A DNA stretch of 64,000 nt from an uncultured Erysipelotrichaceae bacterium (GTDB taxonomy: Bacteria; Bacillota_I; Bacilli_A; RFN20; CAG-826): assembly GCA_947166565.1 (NCBI GenBank), contig CAMVEL010000001.1:1-64000 (forward strand), given 5' to 3'. The notes under the pieces were generated by a model. The model saw nothing but the letters and a program-made list of their open reading frames with translations, did not search any database and had not been told where the DNA came from. Both the position numbers and the translations under genes were made by a program. How positions within the stretch are numbered: the stretch's first letter is position 1; every line of letters starts with the position of its first letter. Of this stretch, positions 50,276 to 57,816 are shown in pieces.

Positions 50276-52099
50276 TTATCCGTTTATTGGTCTAGCGACG
50301 TAAGCGCTTGTTTGACTGTCGTAATCGAATATCTGTTTTCCGACCATCTCGACGTCATCGAATTCATACGCGGTGACCGATTTGAAGATTTCGCCTTCGA
50401 GGTTATCGACGTTTTGGACGAGGAAGAAACTGTGATCGGCATTCGTGACGACGCTCTTGTATTTGGCGTCGCTTCCATCGACCGTGGTCACGAAATATTC
50501 GATATTGTCGCCATAGGAGGCATTCCTAGTCTCATAACGTTCATTCCAAACGAGAACGGATGGATCGTCGCCGACATTGGTGAAGGTCGAAGAACCATAA
50601 CCGCAGTATTTGACGTTCTCGGGATAGAAATAATAGAAGAGTTCCGCGGCTAAGGAAGCCGGAAGTTCCTCAACGCCAAGTTTCTCGAAGACCTGGATCT
50701 TCGGGTCACCATCATAGGTTGGATGGGCTGGGTGGCCTTTGTAATAGAGGTCATAGGTCTCACCGAAGACATCCTGGGAAACCTTGAGGAATTCCTCTAA
50801 GTTAGGTTCTTTGTTCGTGCCCAAGGCGATGACCGGGGTATGGCCCTTCTCGGTGCTTGAAGAGAAATAGTCCCCGAGGTTATACAAAGCCTTGACGACG
50901 CCTTTATCCTCGTCGGAAAGATTGCTATACATCGTGCCGAAATTGAACCTTTGGATGGTATTTTCCGCATAAAGGTCGGCGATGAGCTGCTTCATTTCGG
51001 GATAGTCGTCGCTTTGGATGGTGTCGATTCTATTGATGAGCCAGGTAACCCTTCCCTTCAAGGAAGCATCTTCGATCCAAGCGAGGAGAAGGTTTCTGAA
51101 GGCCGTACCTTCAAGATATTCGCTCTTGAAGTCCTTGTTGGCTATCATTTTGGCCTTCGCCCTTTCCCAAATGCCTTGGAACTTGGTACGGTTTTGGGCG
51201 CCTTTAGCGATATTGAAGAGGCCGTTGAACCAAGAATAGCTCCAGGTTCCGTCAGAGAGGAGCTTAACGGTGAATTGCTCTTCCGGCATATTGAGTGGGT
51301 AAACGCTCATGAACCAAGCGTCACACCACATGTCGTTGACGTAGAAATTGAATTTGGAAGTGCTATCGATGCTATAGAGTTCCTTGACGTAATCGGCCGC
51401 CCTTTCCTGATAGTTGCCCCTTCTGGTCTCGAGGAGTTCCTTTTTGTTATAAAGCGGGATGGCGTAGGTATTTTCGGGAAGATGGGAATAATCCCAGGCG
51501 GTTCCTCTTTCCAAATAGAAGAGGGTCGGGATTTGGTAATTGTTCGTATAGGAAGGGAAGGAAAGGGAATAGATGGTGACCGGAACTGTCGCGATAAGTG
51601 GGCAGATGTTGTATTCCTTCGCGGAGAGTTTGACCTCCATTTCCTTCTTCTCGGAAAATTCTTCGTCCGAATAGGCGATCGCGGTTACGTTATTGATGCC
51701 GAAGTTGCCCTCGACTTCGATGCAACCCTTCATGAGGTCATATTGATCGAGATGGAAAACGGTTGTCTTCGAATTCACTTTCCTATAAGCCACCGTGACG
51801 GAAATCTTATCGATTTGATTGTCTGACTCAAAGAAGAGTTTGAATCTTGGCCTATTTGGAATCGGCTCCGCCTTGAAAGCCACCTCAACGGTTGGGGATG
51901 GGATCTTTTCGGAGGAAACCGATTCGCTGCTTTCGGGAGAGGGTTCGCTTGAAGGAACGGTCTCGGTTGAAGGGGCGACTTCGCTTGTCTTGCTTTCGCT
52001 GCTTGGGCAACTGCATTCAGAGGGTTTTCCACAGGAAGTCAATAAACCACCGACCATCGTCGCGATGAAGGAGGCGGATAGGATCAGATTCTTTTTCAT
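50276..52099 (-). CDS. lipoprotein with GT80-sialyltransferase-like motifs
   Basis: The 607-residue protein has a lipobox (LLTSC, Cys at 23), a Ser/Glu/Pro linker to about 70, an Ig-like beta domain to about 170, and a large C-terminal part. The latter shows LLSDGTWSY (Asp 283), comparable to the DDGS-EY segment with the catalytic base Asp in GT80 sialyltransferases, then YDLYYKGHPAHP (His 456), comparable to the FKGHP motif that binds CMP-Neu5Ac, and GYGSSTF (Ser 503-504), comparable to the conserved Ser pair. Photobacterium GT80 enzymes are also lipoproteins. The match is by motif memory only. A GGAG site supports the start. Confidence 0.5.
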   Translation of the reverse strand: MKKNLILSASFIATMVGGLLTSCGKPSECSCPSSESKTSEVAPSTETVPSSEPSPESSESVSSEKIPSPTVEVAFKAEPIPNRPRFKLFFESDNQIDKISVTVAYRKVNSKTTVFHLDQYDLMKGCIEVEGNFGINNVTAIAYSDEEFSEKKEMEVKLSAKEYNICPLIATVPVTIYSLSFPSYTNNYQIPTLFYLERGTAWDYSHLPENTYAIPLYNKKELLETRRGNYQERAADYVKELYSIDSTSKFNFYVNDMWCDAWFMSVYPLNMPEEQFTVKLLSDGTWSYSWFNGLFNIAKGAQNRTKFQGIWERAKAKMIANKDFKSEYLEGTAFRNLLLAWIEDASLKGRVTWLINRIDTIQSDDYPEMKQLIADLYAENTIQRFNFGTMYSNLSDEDKGVVKALYNLGDYFSSSTEKGHTPVIALGTNKEPNLEEFLKVSQDVFGETYDLYYKGHPAHPTYDGDPKIQVFEKLGVEELPASLAAELFYYFYPENVKYCGYGSSTFTNVGDDPSVLVWNERYETRNASYGDNIEYFVTTVDGSDAKYKSVVTNADHSFFLVQNVDNLEGEIFKSVTAYEFDDVEMVGKQIFDYDSQTSAYVARPING

Positions 52100-52404
52100 A
52101 ACGAAATCTCCATAACGTTTCTAACGTTGATAATCATAGACTTTTTTCCCAACATGTTAAGGGTCTCTGAATTCACCGCACACCGCTAAAAGTGTCACAG
52201 AAGCGCCACACTTTTTTTCCGCTTTGTTTGGAAACGTAAAGTGCCAATTGAGTTTTCAAACAAAAATAATCAATAAATTGATTAAATATGAAAACTTAAA
52301 TTATTTTTCAAGTTCATATGCTATTGTTCGCACACTTGTGCATTTGATATAATTAAAGAACCAATTGGGCAAAAAGCCTAACAACACATACAAAGGAGTT
52401 TTCT
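52100..52404. other. intergenic control region before SPFH operon
   Basis: Contains an AAAAGTGT/ACACTTTT hairpin near 52188-52213, a perfect inverted repeat AATCAAT-AA-ATTGATT (52268-52283), and a predicted promoter TTGTTC (52324-52329) with TATAAT (52348-52353), spacer 18. No gene was recognised. The repeats are candidate operators. Confidence 0.5.
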
Positions 52405-53703
52405 ATGGGATTACTAAAACTAGCTGGTGATGCCATCCGCGCTGCTCATACAGTAGAGAAGATTGAGTACGCACCCCGTGACGCCGCGAGTAACGATATT
52501 ATCGTTTACCGTCATGAAATCGAGAATTTTGGCAAAGCCGCAAGACTTCAGGTCGCCCCTAACCAGGTAGCGATCTTCGTCAATGACGGCGAAACCAAGG
52601 TTTGGGCGCCTGGCCTCCACAAGATGGACGATAGCAAGGTCTCCTCGTCTCCATTCATGCAGAAGATCCTCAACGTCGTCAGCGACGGTGAGCCCATCTA
52701 TTCTACCAAGATCTATTTCATCAACCTCGTCACGTTGATGGATATGAAGTTTGGCACCGCCGACATGATTCCGGTCAGGGATCCAGAATTCGGTATCAGG
52801 GTCCGTGTCCGCGCCGCTGGTCTATTCGGCGCCCACATCAACAATGATGACATCGATGGCGTTGAAGTCCTCAAGTTCTTCAATAAGGTCAACGGAACCC
52901 GCGAAAGGTTCACCAAAGCCGATTTGGAAGCCTACCTCCGTGGAAAGATTCAGGAATTCCTCGCGAACCTCCTTGGTGAAGTCATCGGCGAGAAGAGGAT
53001 CTGCACCCTTGATTTGGCGAGCCATTACACCGAGGTCTCTAAGGCCCTCCAAGAGAGGATGACCCCCGAATTCGATAAATTCGGCATCAGAATCGACAAT
53101 TTCTCCGTCGTCAACATCAAGTTGCTCGACTCCGACCTCGACGTTATCAACGAAGCGATGGTCAAACGTGCCACCACGGCGATCGAAGCCCAGGGCCAAG
53201 CCGCCGCGATGACCGTCGAATCCGAAGCCCTCGCCGCGAAGCGTGCACGCGAAGGCTACACCTATCAACAGGAAGCCGGATTCGGTGTTATGAAGGAAGC
53301 CGCCGGAAATACTGCCACGATGGGATCCATGATGGGTCTTGGCGTTGGCTTTGGTATGGGTGGCGCCATGGGTGGAGCCATGGGTCAAATGGCTAACCAG
53401 ACCATGGGCACCATGGGTGCGGCCCCAGGCGGAGCGGCCCCAGCTGGCGGAGCGGCCCCTGCCGCTGCCCCAGAAGGCAAGGCCTGCCCAGATTGTGGCA
53501 CCATCGTTCCTCCAGGCGCGAAGTTCTGCCCCAATTGCGGACGCAAGGCCGGCGAATTCTGCCCGAAGTGCGGCGCTGAACTAGCCCCAGGCGCGAAGTT
53601 CTGCCCCAATTGCGGCGAAAAACTCACCAAAGCCTGCCCAGATTGCGGCACCGAGCTAGCCCCGGGCGCGAAGTTCTGCCCGAATTGCGGCAAGAAGCTA
53701 TAA
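52405..53703 (+). CDS. SPFH-domain protein with C-terminal zinc ribbons
   Basis: The 432-residue protein has an N-terminal SPFH domain (FGKAARLQVAPNQVAIFVND, then VRDPEFGIRVRVRAAGLFG and KRICTLDLASHYTEVSKAL), a Gly/Met/Ala-rich stretch at about 300-350, and four CPxCG-type pairs at the end (CPDCGTIVPPGAKFCPNCG, repeated) forming tandem zinc ribbons. Similar SPFH/zinc-ribbon proteins are known from B. subtilis (YdjI), where they act with partner proteins at the membrane in stress response. No membrane segment is evident. It opens a five-gene operon, with ribosome site AAAGGAG. Confidence 0.85.
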   Translation: MGLLKLAGDAIRAAHTVEKIEYAPRDAASNDIIVYRHEIENFGKAARLQVAPNQVAIFVNDGETKVWAPGLHKMDDSKVSSSPFMQKILNVVSDGEPIYSTKIYFINLVTLMDMKFGTADMIPVRDPEFGIRVRVRAAGLFGAHINNDDIDGVEVLKFFNKVNGTRERFTKADLEAYLRGKIQEFLANLLGEVIGEKRICTLDLASHYTEVSKALQERMTPEFDKFGIRIDNFSVVNIKLLDSDLDVINEAMVKRATTAIEAQGQAAAMTVESEALAAKRAREGYTYQQEAGFGVMKEAAGNTATMGSMMGLGVGFGMGGAMGGAMGQMANQTMGTMGAAPGGAAPAGGAAPAAAPEGKACPDCGTIVPPGAKFCPNCGRKAGEFCPKCGAELAPGAKFCPNCGEKLTKACPDCGTELAPGAKFCPNCGKKL

Positions 53704-53747
53704 GGTACGCCTAGTCTATATCTATATAATAAATAGGAGAATCAAAA

Positions 53748-54461
53748 ATGAAAAAATTCGTTACCGGACGTCTAGGCCTCATCCTCATCGGCCTTCTATT
53801 CCTTCTCTTCCACATCATCTTCTGGCCGATCGTCGCGACTGGTAATCCAGCGCGCATCACGGGCCTTCGCACCGACTGCTGGTTAGGTTTTGTCTTCATT
53901 AACGTCGCCTTCCTTCTCATGGCCGCGACCACCTTCATCCGTCCAAAGGCGGGCGCCGCTTCCGGCGTTGCCCTTGCCGGCGTCTATTTCATCCCAGCCG
54001 TCTATCTCTTCATCAACCTCCTCATGAACACCATCATCATGTGCGTCAACCAGGAGAACATCGTCGTTCCAGTAGTCCTCAACGCCATCCTCCTCGTCCT
54101 CGCCGCGATGCTTTGGTTCGTCGCCTTCAAGATCCTTGCTAGATTAGAAGGACAGGGTGCGGCCCAAGAAGCCCGCATGTTCGATTGGCGCATGATGACT
54201 GTCAAAGCCATCGCTTTAAAGAACCGTTCCGCCGATGCGGAAATCAACGCCCTCGTCGAGAAATTCGCCGACACCGTCAAGAATTCCTCCTCCAGGTCAG
54301 TTCCCGAATCCGTCCAAGCCGAAGCCGACTTGGAAGAAGCTATCGCGCAGCTTGACGCCATCATCGAAGACGGCGAAAGGAAGGACGATATCCTCAAAGC
54401 CATTGACAAAGTCAACAGGTTACTCAAGACGCGCAATCAGATCATCATGATGAAAAACTAA
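53748..54461 (+). CDS. four-TM membrane protein of the SPFH operon
   Basis: The 237-residue protein has four hydrophobic segments in the first 125 residues (starting LGLILIGLLFLLFHIIF) and a cytoplasmic helical tail of about 110 residues with acidic and basic patches (DLEEAIAQLDAIIEDGERKD), likely coiled coil. No known family was recognised. It has its own AGGAG site and sits 44 bases after the SPFH gene. By context it may be the membrane anchor for the complex. Confidence 0.75.
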   Translation: MKKFVTGRLGLILIGLLFLLFHIIFWPIVATGNPARITGLRTDCWLGFVFINVAFLLMAATTFIRPKAGAASGVALAGVYFIPAVYLFINLLMNTIIMCVNQENIVVPVVLNAILLVLAAMLWFVAFKILARLEGQGAAQEARMFDWRMMTVKAIALKNRSADAEINALVEKFADTVKNSSSRSVPESVQAEADLEEAIAQLDAIIEDGERKDDILKAIDKVNRLLKTRNQIIMMKN

Positions 54462-54472
54462 GGTAATCATTT

Positions 54473-55273
54473 ATGGAAATCGATGCATTAGTTTGCCCAT
54501 GTTGCGGTATGGGCGGTGGCGTCCATGACCGCAAGAAACGTACCTACTCCTGCGAATGGTGCGGCACGACTTCCGTCATCGCCAAAAGCCATTCCACGGT
54601 CTCCGGGAACGCCAAAGCCAATTTGGATGAAGCGGTCAAACTCTTCCTCAGCGGCAACTTTGAATCCGCCAAGTCGATGGCGGAAATGGTCGCGGCTCAG
54701 GAATCCAATAACTTCACGAGTCTTTTCATCATCGAGTTCTATCACGCCTATATCGATGACGTTAAGGATTCCGCGGCCATGACCCGCGTCTTTAAAGGTA
54801 GGCTCCCCGACTTCGAATTCGATGTCGAAGACGAGGATACATTCAAAGACCTCATGCTTCATACCATCCCAAGGATGCAACAATATGAGCCTGAGATCCT
54901 TCAAAAGATCCTCGATTACGATGATCCAAAGGAAGCGGCCGAATTCATGGAAAAATTCAGCCCCGCCTGCGTCCAACTTCGCCGCAACCTCAATTGGTTC
55001 ACCCCGCAGCTTGCGAATATCTATGAGCAACTCGCGGCTAAGGCCTATACCCCCAAATTCTGGATGTCTCTTTATTACACGATGACCAAGAATCCGGAAT
55101 CCCCCCTAGTCGCCAATGATTTCCATTTGAAGACAAAGGCGACCAGGATCTATAACGACGTCATCCTCCCAATCGGGAAGATCTACGATAACATCGGCAA
55201 CCCCGAGATGAGGGTCAAATTCCAGGCTGGCTTCAAACAGGTCAAAGCCAAATTCGACGCGGCCTTGCAATAA
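54473..55273 (+). CDS. zinc-ribbon protein of the SPFH operon (YdjG-like position)
   Basis: The 266-residue protein begins with a zinc ribbon (CPCCGMG and CEWCGTTS, cysteines near 9, 12, 27, 30), followed by an all-helical domain without membrane segments (KLFLSGNFESAKSMAEMVAA onward, somewhat TPR-like). I recognise no exact family, but its position beside an SPFH/zinc-ribbon protein recalls B. subtilis YdjG. It begins 11 bases after the four-TM gene. Confidence 0.7.
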   Translation: MEIDALVCPCCGMGGGVHDRKKRTYSCEWCGTTSVIAKSHSTVSGNAKANLDEAVKLFLSGNFESAKSMAEMVAAQESNNFTSLFIIEFYHAYIDDVKDSAAMTRVFKGRLPDFEFDVEDEDTFKDLMLHTIPRMQQYEPEILQKILDYDDPKEAAEFMEKFSPACVQLRRNLNWFTPQLANIYEQLAAKAYTPKFWMSLYYTMTKNPESPLVANDFHLKTKATRIYNDVILPIGKIYDNIGNPEMRVKFQAGFKQVKAKFDAALQ

Positions 55274-55350
55274 GGCTGTTACCTAGGTTTTTAGCGATTT
55301 CCGCTAGAGATAAAATCATTCCCCACATTTAAGAAAGGAGCCAATAATCA

Positions 55351-57267
55351 ATGGCAGATGGAGAAGTCAGAGTAGTAGTTGATTACTCGAAGGTTTATTC
55401 CGCCGTCCAAGACGTCATGCAAGGCGTTACCAGGCATATTGATAACAACCTCGAAATCATCAACAAAAACGTCTTAGCGACGGCGCGTGAGCTCGACGCC
55501 TTTAAACGCAAGACGACCGAGAAGTTGATGCAACTTCACAAGTTCATGATCGACATGGACCGCCGTCAAACCCTTGCCGCGAACCTTCAGCGCGCGATTA
55601 CCGAAATCATCCGCGTCAGGCAGGAACTCGAAGACAAGTTCTCCGCCCAGAAGGAAGTTCGTGAAGCCATGCTTGGTATTCTCGAAGCGAGCGACCTTGA
55701 ACTCATCAAGAAGAACACCGTCAGCCGCATCACCGAGCAATTCATGATCTCCGCTCCGAAATACTGGCTTGCCCCGGCCCTCGTCGCCCTTTCCGCTTGG
55801 TTATCAGACGATAAGGCCCTCGCTCAGCGTGGTATCAAGGAAGCCCTTAAGCGTGATACCGAGAAAACCGCGTTGCTCTTCGCCCTTATCACAAGGCGTG
55901 TCAATGCCGGTCGTGCCGCGAAGGGTTTGCCTTCAAGCGACGTCTGCTTCCAGTGGCTCAACCTCTATTTCTCCAAACAGAACGTCCTCAAGATGCGTTC
56001 CTCGATCATCGCCTTCGTCGACGCTTACTTCAATGGCGTCTTCGGAAACGACAAAGACAACATCTGCGGCGAGCAAGTCTCCTACTGGATGTCCGAACTC
56101 ATCGCCAAGAAGCCAACCTTCGCCGAGGAACAAAGGGCCTATTGGAACAACTATTTCCAGAAATACGTCCAAGTCTATGAGAACCCCAAATTCCAAGCCT
56201 TGAAGCGTCTTTCCGCCCAATATGGCGAGATCGACAAATACATTGGCCGTATCCAAGCCTCCACCCGTGAAGACGGTATCAAAGGCTCCATCACTGGCAT
56301 CGTCAACAGTGTCGTCGATACCAATGAGCTCATTGAGAAGATCGATAAGCAACTCAAGAAGCTTGTCAGTGAATACGAAGAAGGCGAAGCCGATCTCCGT
56401 GACGAGGAATTCTACCTCCAGAAGGTCAAGGATTTCCAAGGCGACGAAGAACGTGCGAAAAACCTCGTCAACGCGATCAAACAACGCCGCAAAGACGACG
56501 ATGTCGACTTCGCGATGAGGCTATCAGAAGCCATCACCGGTGAAGATACCGATGAAGACGGCGAAGGAAAACTCTCCGAGAAGAAGACCGCTATCTTCCT
56601 CCTCCGCCCCTACATCGAAAACGCCTATGTCGACTTCCTTGAAAACGGCAAAGCGACCTATCCAGAGACCATCGACCTCGCCTTCAAAGAACCAGCGAAG
56701 ATCGATAACGGTATCCCATTCGATTGGTCTGCCCAAACCAAGAACGCCGAAAACCGTGAGGAAATCGTCGGAAGCATCCGTAAGAAATACGATTCCGAAC
56801 GCGATGCCGCAATCGCCAAAGTCACCGATGACGAAGCCAACAAGAAGATCAAAAACGGTACCATTGCCTGTTTCTTCTTCATCCTTCTCTTCATCCCTCT
56901 CTTCATCGGTTTGAGCATGCGTAAGAAAGGTAAGCAGATGCTTGCCGATAACGCCGCCAAACGCGAAAGAATCAAGAAGTTCTACGATTCCCACCGTGAC
57001 GGTGCGATCAATGTCGTCAACGACGCTCTTGATGCCCGCGTTGAAGCCAATGCGATGATCGCCGCCTTCGAAAGCAATCCTCATTATACCGATGTCATCG
57101 TCCACGATTATGGCGATGAAGAGGCTGCACCAGCCCCAACGGAAGAACCGAGTGAAGACGCCGAATATGTCTCCCCAGACAATTTTGACGAAGTCCCAGA
57201 AGAAGCTCTCCCAGAGGAAGAGGCTCCGGCCGAAGAAGAAACCCCAGTTGGCGATGATGCCGAGTAA
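55351..57267 (+). CDS. large coiled-coil membrane protein of the SPFH operon
   Basis: The 638-residue protein is mostly helical and charged. It starts with a basic-acidic helical bundle (VQDVMQGVTRHIDNNLEII), has a central KQLKKLVSEYEEGEADLRDEE coil, one membrane segment at about 505-525 (ACFFFILLFIPLFIGLSM) and an acidic, Pro/Glu-rich C-terminus (EEALPEEEAPAEEETPVGDD). No enzymatic motif is visible. The orientation and partners are unknown; it would be the largest component of the operon. The start has a GAAAGGAG site. Confidence 0.75.
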   Translation: MADGEVRVVVDYSKVYSAVQDVMQGVTRHIDNNLEIINKNVLATARELDAFKRKTTEKLMQLHKFMIDMDRRQTLAANLQRAITEIIRVRQELEDKFSAQKEVREAMLGILEASDLELIKKNTVSRITEQFMISAPKYWLAPALVALSAWLSDDKALAQRGIKEALKRDTEKTALLFALITRRVNAGRAAKGLPSSDVCFQWLNLYFSKQNVLKMRSSIIAFVDAYFNGVFGNDKDNICGEQVSYWMSELIAKKPTFAEEQRAYWNNYFQKYVQVYENPKFQALKRLSAQYGEIDKYIGRIQASTREDGIKGSITGIVNSVVDTNELIEKIDKQLKKLVSEYEEGEADLRDEEFYLQKVKDFQGDEERAKNLVNAIKQRRKDDDVDFAMRLSEAITGEDTDEDGEGKLSEKKTAIFLLRPYIENAYVDFLENGKATYPETIDLAFKEPAKIDNGIPFDWSAQTKNAENREEIVGSIRKKYDSERDAAIAKVTDDEANKKIKNGTIACFFFILLFIPLFIGLSMRKKGKQMLADNAAKRERIKKFYDSHRDGAINVVNDALDARVEANAMIAAFESNPHYTDVIVHDYGDEEAAPAPTEEPSEDAEYVSPDNFDEVPEEALPEEEAPAEEETPVGDDAE

Positions 57268-57284
57268 ATTAGGAGGAAATAACA

Positions 57285-57497
57285 ATGCCTGATAATTTAG
57301 ATACCATCAACTTTGGCGCCGATAACGCGACCGAAGAATTCGATTTCGAAGCCGAGATGGCAAAGACCTTCGCCGAAGACGTTGCCGCTCTCGACCAACA
57401 GGAAGAAGAAGTCGCCCTCGTTGAGGATACCCGCGAATTCGCTTCCGGCTTCCCCCAGTGGGATCTCGGACCTAACGGGATCGTCGACCTCGACTAA
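57285..57497 (+). CDS. small acidic protein of the SPFH operon
   Basis: The 70-residue protein is strongly acidic (EEFDFEAEMAKTFAEDVAAL) with no cysteines or membrane segment. It has a strong AGGAGG site 6 bases ahead and begins 17 bases after the large coiled-coil gene; the operon terminator follows. Too short for a family call; likely an adaptor or regulator of the complex. Confidence 0.7.
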   Translation: MPDNLDTINFGADNATEEFDFEAEMAKTFAEDVAALDQQEEEVALVEDTREFASGFPQWDLGPNGIVDLD

Positions 57498-57521
57498 TCC
57501 GTAACCCAAAATCGATCGATT

Positions 57522-57549
57522 GGACCATCCGAAAGGGTGGTCCTTTCTT
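57522..57549 (+). terminator. terminator of the SPFH operon
   Basis: GGACCATCC-GAAA-GGGTGGTCC followed by TTTCTTT, a standard tetraloop hairpin. Confidence 0.92.
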
Positions 57550-57816
57550 TATTGGCAATCAAGAAACTAAAAGGGCAACTATAAGGAAACGCAAAATAGA
57601 CTTTCGTTTCCTAAATACATGAAAATATTAGATAAAACTTTGTTTTATGGAGGAAACTAAAAGGGAAACCCTTAATGAAACCGCTTTCATTGGCCTTCTA
57701 AAGAAAAACCTTTTGTTTTTTCTTGAAAAAGATTCGCCTACCCACAAAATGTTTCACACTTAAAGGCATGCGTTCGCAGTCTCTTAAGATAATTCATGAA
57801 AGGAATGAAACGAACA
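57550..57816. other. intergenic region with direct and inverted repeats
   Basis: GAAACTAAAAGGG occurs twice (57563-57575 and 57653-57665, step 90), and AGGAAACG/CGTTTCCT forms an inverted repeat at 57584-57612. They are candidate regulatory elements for the six-repeat lipoprotein. No gene recognised and no clear promoter. Confidence 0.45.

Noticed and set aside
50951-51826. 291-residue plus-strand ORF opposite the GT80-like lipoprotein
   Set aside because: Antisense shadow: no ribosome site, no recognised domain, composition as expected from the opposite frame.
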